Shown: piece by piece, positions 49,869 through 63,938 of the stretch
Position numbering within the stretch: position 1 is the first letter of the stretch
Layout: every line of letters begins with the position of its first letter
DNA from: Nematostella vectensis
Taxonomy: Eukaryota; Cnidaria; Anthozoa; Actiniaria; Edwardsiidae
DNA: 64,000 bases
Assembly: GCF_932526225.1 (NCBI RefSeq)
Contig: NC_064038.1
Span: 18,339,075 to 18,403,074 of the forward strand
Reading direction: 5' to 3'
The notes under the pieces: model-generated
What the model was told of the DNA's origin: nothing
Database searches by the model: none
What the model saw: the letters and a program-made list of their open reading frames with translations, nothing else
Made by a program: the position numbers and the translations under genes

Positions 49869-49872
49869 TTTT
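49869..49872 (+). terminator. T4 terminator: site of the only indel in the array
   Basis: The T-run after gene 49745 has four T rather than five, shortening this unit to 185 bp. All gene starts downstream follow 82+186k instead of 83+186k. Four T is still enough for Pol III to stop, though less efficiently. Confidence 0.85.
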
Positions 49873-49957
49873 GTCATCGAAGTACTCACAGGACTGTTAT
49901 ATAATAGATAGATCTTACACAGTTCTATCGTCTACGGCCATACCACTTAGAAAGCAC

Positions 49958-49988
<31 letters not shown>

Positions 49989-50887
49989 AGTAGGGCGCGG
50001 TAAGTACTTGGATGGGTGACCGCTTCGGAATACCGTGTGCTGTAGGCATTTCCTTTTTGTCATCGAAGTACTCACAGGACTGTTATATAAAATCTATTTC
50101 TTACACAGTTCTGTCGTCTACGGCCATACCACTGAGAAAGCACCGGTTCTCGTCCGATCACCGTAGTTAAGCTCAGTAGGGCACGGTTAGTACTTGGATG
50201 GGTGACCGCCTGGGAATACCGTGTGCTGTAGGCATTTCCTTTTTGTTATCGAGGTACTCACAGGACTGTTATATAATAGATAGATCTTAAACAGTTCTGT
50301 CGTCTACGACCATACCACTGAGAAAGCACCGGTTCTCGTCCGATCACCGAATTTAAGCTCAGTAGGGCGCGGTTAGTACTTGGATGGGTGACCGCCTGGG
50401 AATACCGTGTGCTGTAGGCATTTCCTTTTTGTCATCGAAGTACTCACAGGACTGTTATATAATAGATAGATCTTAAACAGTTCTATCGTCTACGGCCATA
50501 CCACTTAGAAAGCACCGGTTCTCGTCCAATCACCGAAGTTAAGCTCAGTAGGGCACGGTAAGTACTTGGATGGGTGACCGCTTCGGAATACCGTGTGCTG
50601 TAGGCATTTCCTTTTTGTCATCGAAGTACTCACAGGACTGTTATATAATAGATAGATCTTACACAGTTCTATCGTCTACGGCCATACCACTTAGAAAGCA
50701 CCGGTTCTCGTCCAATCACCGAAGTTAAGCTCAGTAGGGCGCGGTTAGTACTTGGATGGGTGACCGCCTGGGAATACCGTGTGCTGTAGGCATTTCCTTT
50801 TTGTCATCGAAGTACTCACAGGACTGTTATATAATAGATAGATCTTACACAGTTCTATCGTCTACGGCCATACCACTGAAAAAGCAC

Positions 50888-50918
<31 letters not shown>

Positions 50919-51073
50919 AGTAGGGCGCGGTTAGTACTTGGATGGGTGACCGCCTGGGAATACCGTGTGCTGTAGGCATTTCCTTTTTGTCATCGAAGTA
51001 CTCACAGGACTGTTATATAATATATATTTCTTACACAGTTCTGTCGTCTACGGCCATACCACTGAGAAAGCAC

Positions 51074-51104
<31 letters not shown>

Positions 51105-51445
51105 AGTAGGGCGCGGTAAGTACTTGGATGGGTGACCGCTTCGGAATACCGTGTGCTGTTGGCATTTCCTTTTTGTTATCGAGGTACTGACAGTACTGTT
51201 ATATAATAGATAGATGTTACACAGTTCTATCGTTTACGGCCATACCACTGAGAGAACACCAGTTCTCGTCCGATCACAGAACTTAAAGTCAGTAGGGCAC
51301 GGTTAGTACTTGGACGGGTGACCGCCTGGGAATACCGTGTGCTGTAGGCATTTCCTTTTTGTTATCGAGGTACTCACAGGACTGTTATATAATAGATAGA
51401 TCTTAAACTGTTCTAACGTCTACGGCCATACCACTGAGAAAGCAC

Positions 51446-51476
<31 letters not shown>

Positions 51477-51631
51477 AGTAGGGCGCGGTTAGTACTTGGA
51501 TAGGTGACCGCCTGGGAATACCGTGTGCTGTAGGCATTTCCTTTTTGTCATCGAAGTACTCACAGGACTGTTATAAAATATATATTTCTTACACAGTTCT
51601 GTCGTCTACGGCCATACCACTGAGAAAGCAC

Positions 51632-51662
<31 letters not shown>

Positions 51663-51666
51663 AGTA

Positions 51667-51699
<33 letters not shown>

Positions 51700-52561
51700 G
51701 GGAATACCGTGTGCTGTAGGCATTTCCTTTTTGTTACCAAAGTACTCACAGGACTGTTATATAAAATCTATTTCTTACACAGTTCTGTCGTCTACGGCCA
51801 TACCACTGAGAAAGCACCGGTTCTCGTCCGATCACCGTAGTTAACCTCATTAGGGCACGGTTAGTACTTGGATGGGTGACCGCCTGAGAATACCGTGTGC
51901 TGTAGGCATTTTCTTTTTGTTATCTTGGTACTCACAGGACTGTTATATAATAGATAGATCTTACACAGTTCTATCGTCTACGGCCATACCACTGAGAAAG
52001 CACCAGTTCTCGTCTGATCACCGAAGTTAAGCTCAGTAGGGCGCGGTTAGTACTTGGATGGGTGACCGCCTGGGAATACCGTGTGCTGTAGGCATTTCCT
52101 TTTTGTTATCGAGGTACTCACAGGACTGTTATATAATAGATAGATCTTAAACAGTTCTGTCGTCTACGACCATACCACTGAGAAAGCACCGGTTCTCGTC
52201 CGATCACCGAATTTAAGCTCAGTAGGGCGCGGTTAGTACTTGGATGGGTGACCGCCTGGGAATACCGTGTGCTGTAGGCATTTCCTTTTTGTCATCGAAG
52301 TACTCACAGGACTGTTATATAATAGATAGATCTTACACAGTTCTATCGTCTACGGCCATACCACTTAGAAAGCACCGGTTCTCGTCCAATCACCGAAGTT
52401 AAGCTCAGTAGGGCACGGTAAGTACTTGGATGGGTGACCGCTTCGGAATACCGTGTGCTGTAGGCATTTCCTTTTTGTCATCGAAGTACTCACAGGACTG
52501 TTATATAATAGATAGATCTTACACAGTTCTATCGTCTTCGGCCATACCACTTAGAAAGCAC

Positions 52562-52592
<31 letters not shown>

Positions 52593-52747
52593 AGTAGGGC
52601 GCGGTAAGTACTTGGATGGGTGACCGCTTCGGAATACCGTGTGCTGTAGGCATTTCCTTTTTGTTACCAAAGTACTCACAGGACTGTTATATAAAATCTA
52701 TTTCTTACACAGTTCTGTCGTCTACGGCCATACCACTGAGAAAGCAC

Positions 52748-52778
<31 letters not shown>

Positions 52779-53059
52779 AGTAGGGCGCGGTTAGTACTTG
52801 GATGGGTGACCGCCTGGGAATACCGTGTGCTGTAGGCATTTCCTTTTTGTCATCGAAGTACTCACAGGACTGTTATATAATAGATAGATCTTACACAGTT
52901 CTATCGTCTACGGCCATACCACTGAAAAAGCACCGGTTCTCGTGCGATCACCGAAGTTAAGCTCAGTAGGGCGCGGTTAGTACTTGGATGGGTGACCGCC
53001 TGGGAATACCGTGTGCTGTAGGCATTTCCTTTTTGTCATCGAAGTACTCACAGGACTGT

Positions 53060-53066
53060 TACATAA
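53060..53066 (+). promoter_or_regulatory. Altered TATA box (TACATAA) of gene 53092
   Basis: TATATAA reads TACATAA at -32 to -26, seen only here. The gene itself has GTTTACGG at its start, a class 4 mark, on an otherwise 5/1 unit. Confidence 0.55.
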
Positions 53067-53119
53067 TATATATTTCTTACACAGTTCTGTCGTTTACGGC
53101 CATACCACTGAGAAAGCAC

Positions 53120-53150
<31 letters not shown>

Positions 53151-53491
53151 AGTAGGGCGCGGTAAGTACTTGGATGGGTGACCGCTTCGGAATACCGTGT
53201 GCTGTTGGCATTTCCTTTTTGTTATCGAGGTACTGACAGTACTGTTATATAATAGATAGATGTTACACAGTTCTATCGTTTACGGCCATACCACTGAGAG
53301 AACACCAGTTCTCGTCCGATCACAGAACTTAAAGTCAGTAGGGCACGGTTAGTACTTGGACGGGTGACCGCCTGGGAATACCGTGTGCTGTAGGCATTTC
53401 CTTTTTGTTATCGAGGTACTCACAGGACTGTTATATAATAGATAGATCTTAAACTGTTCTAACGTCTACGGCCATACCACTGAGAAAGCAC

Positions 53492-53522
<31 letters not shown>

Positions 53523-53677
53523 AGTAGGGCGCGGTTAGTACTTGGATAGGTGACCGCCTGGGAATACCGTGTGCTGTAGGCATTTCCTTTTTGTCATCGA
53601 AGTACTCACAGGACTGTTATAAAATATATATTTCTTACACAGTTCTGTCGTCTACGGCCATACCACTGAGAAAGCAC

Positions 53678-53708
<31 letters not shown>

Positions 53709-53863
53709 AGTAGGGCGCGGTTAGTACTTGGATGGGTGACCGCCTGGGAATACCGTGTGCTGTAGGCATTTCCTTTTTGTCATCGAAGTACTCACAGGAC
53801 TGTTATATAATAGATAGATGTTACACAGTTCTATCGTCTACGGCCATACCACTTAGAAAGCAC

Positions 53864-53894
<31 letters not shown>

Positions 53895-54421
53895 AGTAGG
53901 GCGCGGTAAGTACTTGGATGGGTGACCGCTTCGGAATACCGTGTGCTGTAGGCATTTCCTTTTTGTTACCAAAGTACTCACAGGACTGTTATATAAAATC
54001 TATTTCTTACACAGTTCTGTCGTCTACGGCCATACCACTGAGAAAGCACCGGTTCTCGTCCGATCACCGTAGTTAACCTCATTAGGGCACGGTTAGTACT
54101 TGGATGGGTGACCGCCTGAGAATACCGTGTGCTGTAGGCATTTTCTTTTTGTTATCGTGGTACTCACAGGACTGTTATATAATAGATAGATCTTACACAG
54201 TTCTATCGTCTACGGCCATACCACTGAGAAAGCACCAGTTCTCGTCTGATCACCGAAGTTAAGCTCAGTAGGGCGCGGTTAGTACTTGGATGGGTGACCG
54301 CCTGGGAATACCGTGTGCTGTAGGCATTTCCTTTTTGTCATCGAAGTACTCACAGGACTGTTATATAATATATATTTCTTACACAGTTCTGTCGTCTACG
54401 GCCATACCACTGAGAAAGCAC

Positions 54422-54452
<31 letters not shown>

Positions 54453-54793
54453 AGTAGGGCGCGGTTAGTACTTGGATGGGTGACCGCCTGGGAATACCGT
54501 GTGCTGTAGGCATTTCCTTTTTGTTACCAAAGTACTCACAGGACTGTTATATAAAATCTATTTCTTACACAGTTCTGTCGTCTACGGCCATACCACTGAG
54601 AAAGCACCGGTTCTCGTCCGATCACCGTAGTTAAGCTCAGTAGGGCACGGTTAGTACTTGGATGGGTGACCGCCTGGGAATACCGTGTGCTGTAGGCATT
54701 TCCTTTTTGTTATCGAGGTACTCACAGGACTGTTATATAATAGATAGATCTTAAACAGTTCTGTCGTCTACGACCATACCACTGAGAAAGCAC

Positions 54794-54824
<31 letters not shown>

Positions 54825-54979
54825 AGTAGGGCGCGGTTAGTACTTGGATGGGTGACCGACTGGGAATACCGTGTGCTGTAGGCATTTCCTTTTTGTCATC
54901 GAAGTACTCACAGGACTGTTATATAATATATATTTCTTACACAGATCTGTCGTCTACGGCCATACCACTGAGAAAGCAC

Positions 54980-55010
<31 letters not shown>

Positions 55011-55165
55011 AGTAGGGCGCGGTTAGTACTTGGATGGGTGACCGCCTGGGAATACCGTGTGCTGTAGGCATTTCCTTTTTGTCATCGAAGTACTCACAGG
55101 ACTGTTATATAATAGATAGATCTTACACAGTTCTATCGTCTACGGCCATACCACTTAGAAAGCAC

Positions 55166-55196
<31 letters not shown>

Positions 55197-55351
55197 AGTA
55201 GGGCGCGGTAAGTACTTGGATGGGTGACCGCTTCGGAATACCGTGTGCTGTAGGCATTTCCTTTTTGTTACCAAAGTACTCACAGGACTGTTATATAAAA
55301 TCTATTTCTTACACAGTTCTGTCGTCTACGGCCATACCACTGAGAAAGCAC

Positions 55352-55382
<31 letters not shown>

Positions 55383-56095
55383 AGTAGGGCGCGGTAAGTA
55401 CTTGGATGGGTGACCGCTTCGGAATACTGTGTGCTGTAGACATTTCCTTTTTGTTACCAAAGTACTCACAGGACTGTTATATAAAAGCTATTTCTTACAC
55501 AGTTCTGTCGTCTACGGCCATACCACTGAGAAAGCACCGGTTCTCGTCCGATCACCGTAGTTAAGCTCAGTAGGGCACGGTTAGTACTTGGATGGGTGAC
55601 CGCCTGGGAATACCGTGTGCTGTAGGCATTTCCTTTTTGTTATCGAGGTACTCACAGGACTGTTATATAATAGATAGATCTTAAACAGTTCTGTCGTCTA
55701 CGACCATACCACTGAGAAAGCACCGGTTCTCGTCCGATCACCGATGTTAAGCTCAGTAGGGCGCGGTTAGTACTTGGATGGGTGACCGCCTGGGAATACC
55801 GTGTGCTGTAGGCATTTCCTTTTTGTCATCGAAGTACTCACAGGACTGTTATATAATATATATTTCTTACACAGTTCTGTCTTCTACGGCCATACCACTG
55901 AGAAAGCACCGGATCTCGTCCGATCACCGAAGTTAAGCTCAGTAGGGCGCGGTTAGTACTTGGATGGGTGACCGCCTGGGAATACCGTGTGCTGTAGGCA
56001 TTTCCTTTTTGTCATCGAAGTACTCACAGGACTGTTATATAATAGATAGATCTTACACAGTTCTATCGTCTACGGCCATACCACTTAGAAAGCAC

Positions 56096-56126
<31 letters not shown>

Positions 56127-56467
56127 AGTAGGGCGCGGTAAGTACTTGGATGGGTGACCGCTTCGGAATACCGTGTGCTGTAGGCATTTCCTTTTTGTTA
56201 CCAAAGTACTCACAGGACTGTTATATAAAATCTATTTCTTACACAGTTCTGTCGTCTACGGCCATACCACTGAGAAAGCACCGGTTCTCGTCCGATCACC
56301 GTAGTTAAGCTCAGTAGGGCACGGTTAGTACTTGGATGTGTGACCGCCTGGGAATACCGTGTGCTGTAGGCATTTCCTTTTTGTTATCGAGGTACTCACA
56401 GGACTGTTATATAATAGATAGATCTTAAACAGTTCTGTCGTCTACGACCATACCACTGAGAAAGCAC

Positions 56468-56498
<31 letters not shown>

Positions 56499-56653
56499 AG
56501 TAGGGCGCGGTTAGTACTTGGATGGGTGACCGCCTGGGAATACCGTGTGCTGTAGGCATTTCCTTTTTGTCATCGAAGTACTCACAGGACTGTTATATAA
56601 TAGATAGATCTTACACAGTTCTATCGTCTACGGCCATACCACTTAGAAAGCAC

Positions 56654-56684
<31 letters not shown>

Positions 56685-57025
56685 ATTAGGGCGCGGTAAG
56701 TACTTGGATGGGTGACCGCTTCGGAATACCGTGTGCTGTAGGCATTTCCTTTTTGTTATCGAGGTACTGACAGGACTGTTATATAATAGATAGATGTTAC
56801 ACAGTTCTATCGTTTACGGCCATACCACTGAGAAAGCACCAGTTCTCGTCCGATCACAGAACTTAAAGTCAGTATGGCACGGTTAGTACTTGGACGGGTG
56901 ACCGCCTGGGAATACTGTGTGCTGTAGGCATTTCCTTTTTGTTATCGAGGTACTCACAGGACTGTTATATAATAGATAGATCTTAAACAGTTCTATCGTC
57001 TACGGCCATACCACTGAGAAAGCAC

Positions 57026-57056
<31 letters not shown>

Positions 57057-57211
57057 AGTAGGGCGCGGTTAGTACTTGGATGGGTGACCGCCTGGGAATA
57101 CCGTGTGCTGTAGGCATTTACTTTTTGTTTTCGAAGTACTAACAGGACTGTTATATAATAGATAGATCTTACACAGTTCTATCGTCTACGGCCATACCAC
57201 TGAGAAAGCAC

Positions 57212-57242
<31 letters not shown>

Positions 57243-57397
57243 AGTAGGGCGCGGTTAGTACTTGGATGGGTGACCGCCTGGGAATACCGTGTGCTGTAGG
57301 CATTTCCTTTTTGTCATCGAAGTACTCACAGGACTGTTATATAATATATATTTCTTACACAGTTCTGTCGTCTACGGCCATACCACTTAGAAAGCAC

Positions 57398-57428
<31 letters not shown>

Positions 57429-57679
57429 AGTAGGGCGCGGTAAGTACTTGGATGGGTGACCGCTTCGGAATACCGTGTGCTGTAGGCATTTCCTTTTTGT
57501 TACCAAAGTACTCACAGGACTGTTATATAAAATCTATTTCTTACACAGTTCTGTCGTCTACGGCCATACCACTGAGAAAGCACCGGTTCTCGTCCGATCA
57601 CCGTAGTTAAGCTCAGTAGGGCACGGTTAGTACTTGGATGGGTGACCGCCTGGGAATACCGTGTGCTGTAGACATTTCC

Positions 57680-57684
57680 TTCTT
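57680..57684 (+). terminator. Broken T-run (TTCTT) after gene 57556
   Basis: The T5 reads TTCTT, with no four-T run left. The same change follows the class 2 genes 60718 (60842-60846), 61462 (61586-61590) and 63136 (63260-63264), always at the same place in the 10-unit repeat. Pol III would be expected to read on more often here, toward the next T-run one unit downstream. Confidence 0.7.
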
Positions 57685-57769
57685 GTTATCGAGGTACTCA
57701 CAGGACTGTTATATAATAGATAGATCTTAAACAGTTCTGTCGTCTACGACCATACCACTGAGAAAGCAC

Positions 57770-57800
<31 letters not shown>

Positions 57801-57955
57801 AGTAGGGCGCGGTTAGTACTTGGATGGGTGACCGCCTGGGAATACCGTGTGCTGTAGGCATTTCCTTTTTGTCATCGAAGTACTCACAGGACTGTTATAT
57901 AATAGATAGATCTTACACAGTTCTATCGTCTACGGCCATACCACTTAGAAAGCAC

Positions 57956-57986
<31 letters not shown>

Positions 57987-58327
57987 AGTAGGGCGCGGTA
58001 AGTACTTGGATGGGTGACCGCTTCGGAATACCGTGTGCTGTAGGCATTTCCTTTTTGTTACCAAAGTACTCACAGGACTGTTATATAAAATCTATTTCTT
58101 ACACAGTTCCGTCGTCTACGGCCATACCACTGAGAAAGCACCGGTTCTCGTCCGATCACCGTAGTTAAGCTCAGTAGGGCACGGTTAGTACTTGGATGTG
58201 TGACCGCCTGGGAATACCGTGTGCTGTAGGCATTTCCTTTTTGTTATCGAGGTACTCACAGGACTGTTATATAATAGATAGATCTTAAACAGTTCTGTCG
58301 TCTACGACCATACCACTGAGATAGCAC

Positions 58328-58358
<31 letters not shown>

Positions 58359-58513
58359 AGTAGGGCGCGGTTAGTACTTGGATGGGTGACCGCCTGGGAA
58401 TACCGTGTGCTGTAGGCATTTCCTTTTTGTCATCGAAGTACTCACAGGACTGTTATATAATAGATAGATCTTACACAGTTCTATCGTCTACGGCCATACC
58501 ACTTAGAAAGCAC

Positions 58514-58544
<31 letters not shown>

Positions 58545-58885
58545 ATTAGGGCGCGGTAAGTACTTGGATGGGTGACCGCTTCGGAATACCGTGTGCTGTA
58601 GGCATTTCCTTTTTGTTATCGAGGTACTGACAGGACTGTTATATAATAGATAGATGTTACACAGTTCTATCGTTTACGGCCATACCACTGAGAAAGCACC
58701 AGTTCTCGTCCGATCACAGAACTTAAAGTCAGTATGGCACGGTTAGTACTTGGACGGGTGACCGCCTGGGAATACTGTGTGCTGTAGGCATTTACTTTTT
58801 GTTATCGAGGTACTCACAGGACTGTTATATAATAGATAGATCTTAAACAGTTCTATCGTCTACGGCCATACCACTGAGAAAGCAC

Positions 58886-58916
<31 letters not shown>

Positions 58917-59071
58917 AGTAGGGCGCGGTTAGTACTTGGATGGGTGACCGCCTGGGAATACCGTGTGCTGTAGGCATTTCCTTTTTGTCATCGAAGTACT
59001 CACAGGACTGTTATATAATATATATTTCTTACACAGTTCTGTCGTCTACGGCCATACCACTTAGAAAGCAC

Positions 59072-59102
<31 letters not shown>

Positions 59103-59257
59103 AGTAGGGCGCGGTTAGTACTTGGATGGGTGACCGCCTGGGAATACCGTGTGCTGTAGGCATTTCCTTTTTGTCATCGAAGTACTCACAGGACTGTTAT
59201 ATAATAGATAGATCTTACACAGTTCTATCGTCTACGGCCATACCACTTAGAAAGCAC

Positions 59258-59288
<31 letters not shown>

Positions 59289-59629
59289 AGTAGGGCGCGG
59301 TAAGTACTTGGATGGGTGACCGCTTCGGAATACCGTGTGCTGTAGGCATTTCCTTTTTGTTACCAAAGTACTCACAGGACTGTTATATAAAATCTATTTC
59401 TTACACAGTTCCGTCGTCTACGGCCATACCACTGAGAAAGCACCGGTTCTCGTCCGATCACCGTAGTTAAGCTCAGTAGGGCACGGTTAGTACTTGGATG
59501 TGTGACCGCCTGGGAATACCGTGTGCTGTAGGCATTTCCTTTTTGTTATCGAGGTACTCACAGGACTGTTATATAATAGATAGATCTTAAACAGTTCTGT
59601 CGTCTACGACCATACCACTGAGATAGCAC

Positions 59630-59660
<31 letters not shown>

Positions 59661-59815
59661 AGTAGGGCGCGGTTAGTACTTGGATGGGTGACCGCCTGGG
59701 AATACCGTGTGCTGTAGGCATTTCCTTTTTGTCATCGAAGTACTCACAGGACTGTTATATAATAGATAGATCTTACACAGTTCTATCGTCTACGGCCATA
59801 CCACTTAGAAAGCAC

Positions 59816-59846
<31 letters not shown>

Positions 59847-60187
59847 ATTAGGGCGCGGTAAGTACTTGGATGGGTGACCGCTTCGGAATACCGTGTGCTG
59901 TAGGCATTTCCTTTTTGTTATCGAGGTACTGACAGGACTGTTATATAATAGATAGATGTTACACAGTTCTATCGTTTACGGCCATACCACTGAGAAAGCA
60001 CCAGTTCTCGTCCGATCACAGAACTTAAAGTCAGTATGGCACGGTTAGTACTTGGACGGGTGACCGCCTGGGAATACTGTGTGCTGTAGGCATTTACTTT
60101 TTGTTATCGAGGTACTCACAGGACTGTTATATAATAGATAGATCTTAAACAGTTCTATCGTCTACGGCCATACCACTGAGAAAGCAC

Positions 60188-60218
<31 letters not shown>

Positions 60219-60559
60219 AGTAGGGCGCGGTTAGTACTTGGATGGGTGACCGCCTGGGAATACCGTGTGCTGTAGGCATTTACTTTTTGTTTTCGAAGTA
60301 CTAACAGGACTGTTATATAATAGATAGATCTTACACAGTTCTATCGTCTACGGCCATACCACTGAGAAAGCACCGGTTCTCGTCCGATCACCGAAGTTAA
60401 GCTTAGTAGGGCGCGGTTAGTACTTGGATGGGTGACCGCCTGGGAATACCGTGTGCTGTAGGCATTTCCTTTTTGTCATCGAAGTACTCACAGGACTGTT
60501 ATATAATATATATTTCTTACACAGTTCTGTCGTCTACGGCCATACCACTTAGAAAGCAC

Positions 60560-60590
<31 letters not shown>

Positions 60591-60931
60591 AGTAGGGCGC
60601 GGTAAGTACTTGGATGGGTGACCGCTTCGGAATACCGTGTGCTGTAGGCATTTCCTTTTTGTTACCAAAGTACTCACAGGACTGTTATATAAAATCTATT
60701 TCTTACACAGTTCTGTCGTCTACGGCCATACCACTGAGAAAGCACCGGTTCTCGTCCGATCACCGTAGTTAAGCTCAGTAGGGCACGGTTAGTACTTGGA
60801 TGGGTGACCGCCTGGGAATACCGTGTGCTGTAGGCATTTCCTTCTTGTTATCGAGGTACTCACAGGACTGTTATATAATAGATAGATCTTAAACAGTTCT
60901 GTCGTCTACGACCATACCACTGAGAAAGCAC

Positions 60932-60962
<31 letters not shown>

Positions 60963-61117
60963 AGTAGGGCGCGGTTAGTACTTGGATGGGTGACCGCCTG
61001 GGAATACCGTGTGCTGTAGGCATTTACTTTTTGTTTTCGAAGTACTAACAGGACTGTTATATAATAGATAGATCTTACACAGTTCTATCGTCTACGGCCA
61101 TACCACTGAGAAAGCAC

Positions 61118-61148
<31 letters not shown>

Positions 61149-61303
61149 AGTAGGGCGCGGTTAGTACTTGGATGGGTGACCGCCTGGGAATACCGTGTGC
61201 TGTAGGCATTTCCTTTTTGTCATCGAAGTACTCACAGGACTGTTATATAATATATATTTCTTACACAGTTCTGTCGTCTACGGCCATACCACTTAGAAAG
61301 CAC

Positions 61304-61334
<31 letters not shown>

Positions 61335-61647
61335 AGTAGGGCGCGGTAAGTACTTGGATGGGTGACCGCTTCGGAATACCGTGTGCTGTAGGCATTTCCT
61401 TTTTGTTACCAAAGTACTCACAGGACTGTTATATAAAATCTATTTCTTACACAGTTCTGTCGTCTACGGCCATACCACTGAGAAAGCACCGGTTCTCGTC
61501 CGATCACCGTAGTTAAGCTCAGTAGGGCACGGTTAGTACTTGGATGGGTGACCGCCTGGGAATACCGTGTGCTGTAGACATTTCCTTCTTGTTATCGAGG
61601 TACTCACAGGACTGTTATATAATAGATAGATCTTACACAGTTCTATC

Positions 61648-61675
61648 GTCTACGGCCATACCACTTAGAAAGCAC

Positions 61676-61706
<31 letters not shown>

Positions 61707-61766
61707 AGTAGGGCGCGGTAAGTACTTGGATGGGTGACCGCTTCGGAATACCGTGTGCTGTAGGCA
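61648..61766 (+). rRNA. 5S rRNA gene, class 1 behind a class 3-type spacer
   Basis: The spacer starts with the broken T-run and TTATCGAGG typical of the class 3 unit that should come here, but then reads AGATCTTACAC and TATC and leads into a class 1 gene. The switch lies inside the spacer between the conserved GTACTCAC stretch and the start. It removes about one trimer from the 10-unit order and so marks a deletion-type exchange. The gene has the usual class 1 changes and no others. Confidence 0.82.
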
Positions 61767-62047
61767 TTTCCTTTTTGTTACCAAAGTACTCACAGGACTG
61801 TTATATAAAATCTATTTCTTACACAGTTCCGTCGTCTACGGCCATACCACTGAGAAAGCACCGGTTCTCGTCCGATCACCGTAGTTAAGCTCAGTAGGGC
61901 ACGGTTAGTACTTGGATGTGTGACCGCCTGGGAATACCGTGTGCTGTAGGCATTTCCTTTTTGTTATCGAGGTACTCACAGGACTGTTATATAATAGATA
62001 GATCTTAAACAGTTCTGTCGTCTACGACCATACCACTGAGAAAGCAC

Positions 62048-62078
<31 letters not shown>

Positions 62079-62233
62079 AGTAGGGCGCGGTTAGTACTTG
62101 GATGGGTGACCGCCTGGGAATACCGTGTGCTGTAGGCATTTCCTTTTTGTCATCGAAGTACTCACAGGACTGTTATATAATAGATAGATCTTACACAGTT
62201 CTATCGTCTACGGCCATACCACTTAGAAAGCAC

Positions 62234-62264
<31 letters not shown>

Positions 62265-62605
62265 ATTAGGGCGCGGTAAGTACTTGGATGGGTGACCGCT
62301 TCGGAATACCGTGTGCTGTAGGCATTTCCTTTTTGTTATCGAGGTACTGACAGGACTGTTATATAATAGATAGATGTTACACAGTTCTATCGTTTACGGC
62401 CATACCACTGAGAAAGCACCAGTTCTCGTCCGATCACAGAACTTAAAGTCAGTATGGCACGGTTAGTACTTGGACGGGTGACCGCCTGGGAATACTGTGT
62501 GCTGTAGGCATTTACTTTTTGTTATCGAGGTACTCACAGGACTGTTATATAATAGATAGATCTTAAACAGTTCTATCGTCTACGGCCATACCACTGAGAA
62601 AGCAC

Positions 62606-62636
<31 letters not shown>

Positions 62637-62977
62637 AGTAGGGCGCGGTTAGTACTTGGATGGGTGACCGCCTGGGAATACCGTGTGCTGTAGGCATTTA
62701 CTTTTTGTTTTCGAAGTACTAACAGGACTGTTATATAATAGATAGATCTTACACAGTTCTATCGTCTACGGCCATACCACTGAGAAAGCACCGGTTCTCG
62801 TCCGATCACCGAAGTTAAGCTTAGTAGGGCGCGGTTAGTACTTGGATGGGTGACCGCCTGGGAATACCGTGTGCTGTAGGCATTTCCTTTTTGTCATCGA
62901 AGTACTCACAGGACTGTTATATAATATATATTTCTTACACAGTTCTGTCGTCTACGGCCATACCACTTAGAAAGCAC

Positions 62978-63008
<31 letters not shown>

Positions 63009-63349
63009 AGTAGGGCGCGGTAAGTACTTGGATGGGTGACCGCTTCGGAATACCGTGTGCTGTAGGCATTTCCTTTTTGTTACCAAAGTACTCACAGGAC
63101 TGTTATATAAAATCTATTTCTTACACAGTTCTGTCGTCTACGGCCATACCACTGAGAAAGCACCGGTTCTCGTCCGATCACCGTAGTTAAGCTCAGTAGG
63201 GCACGGTTAGTACTTGGATGGGTGACCGCCTGGGAATACCGTGTGCTGTAGGCATTTCCTTCTTGTTATCGAGGTACTCACAGGACTGTTATATAATAGA
63301 TAGATCTTAAACAGTTCTGTCGTCTACGACCATACCACTGAGAAAGCAC

Positions 63350-63380
<31 letters not shown>

Positions 63381-63535
63381 AGTAGGGCGCGGTTAGTACT
63401 TGGATGGGTGACCGCCTGGGAATACCGTGTGCTGTAGGCATTTCCTTTTTGTCATCGAAGTACTCACAGGACTGTTATATAATAGATAGATCTTACACAG
63501 TTCTATCGTCTACGGCCATACCACTTAGAAAGCAC

Positions 63536-63566
<31 letters not shown>

Positions 63567-63879
63567 AGTAGGGCGCGGTAAGTACTTGGATGGGTGACCG
63601 CTTCGGAATACCGTGTGCTGTAGGCATTTCCTTTTTGTTACCAAAGTACTCACAGGACTGTTATATAAAATCTATTTCTTACACAGTTCCGTCGTCTACG
63701 GCCATACCACTGAGAAAGCACCGGTTCTCGTCCGATCACCGTAGTTAAGCTCAGTAGGGCACGGTTAGTACTTGGATGTGTGACCGCCTGGGAATACCGT
63801 GTGCTGTAGGCATTTCCTTTTTGTTATCGAGGTACTCACAGGACTGTTATATAATAGATAGATCTTAAACAGTTCTGTC

Positions 63880-63907
63880 GTCTACGACCATACCACTGAG
63901 AAAGCAC

Positions 63908-63938
<31 letters not shown>

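Larger units (their letters stand above)
49863..56743 (+). repeat. Array block VII: units 268-304 (37 units)
   Basis: Order from gene 49930: 1, 2, 3, 1, 1, 1/6, 5/1, 4, 7, 5; 2/8a, 8b, 3, 1, 1, 2/5, 1/6, 5/1, 4, 7; 5, 1, 2/8a, 8b, 5, 2, 3, 5, 1, 2/1; 2, 3, 5, 1, 2, 3, 1. Genes 50302-50488 and 52162-52348 share GAATTTAAG then GTCCAATC at an offset of 1860 bp. Genes 50860-51604 and 52906-53650 match at 2046 bp. So a block of 10-11 units is repeated. The class 4 genes here carry GAGAGAACACC like block III, linking the two regions. Confidence 0.82.

Noticed and set aside
49689-49889. Antisense open reading frame of 66 codons
   Set aside because: It runs backwards across 5S genes and a spacer, and exists only because private substitutions and the T deletion remove stops. 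It has no domain and no promoter context. It is a chance frame in rDNA.
52365-52550. Antisense open reading frame of 61 codons
   Set aside because: It spans exactly one 5S unit on the opposite strand, and its translation shares peptides with the other antisense frame because both read the same repeat. It is not a protein gene.
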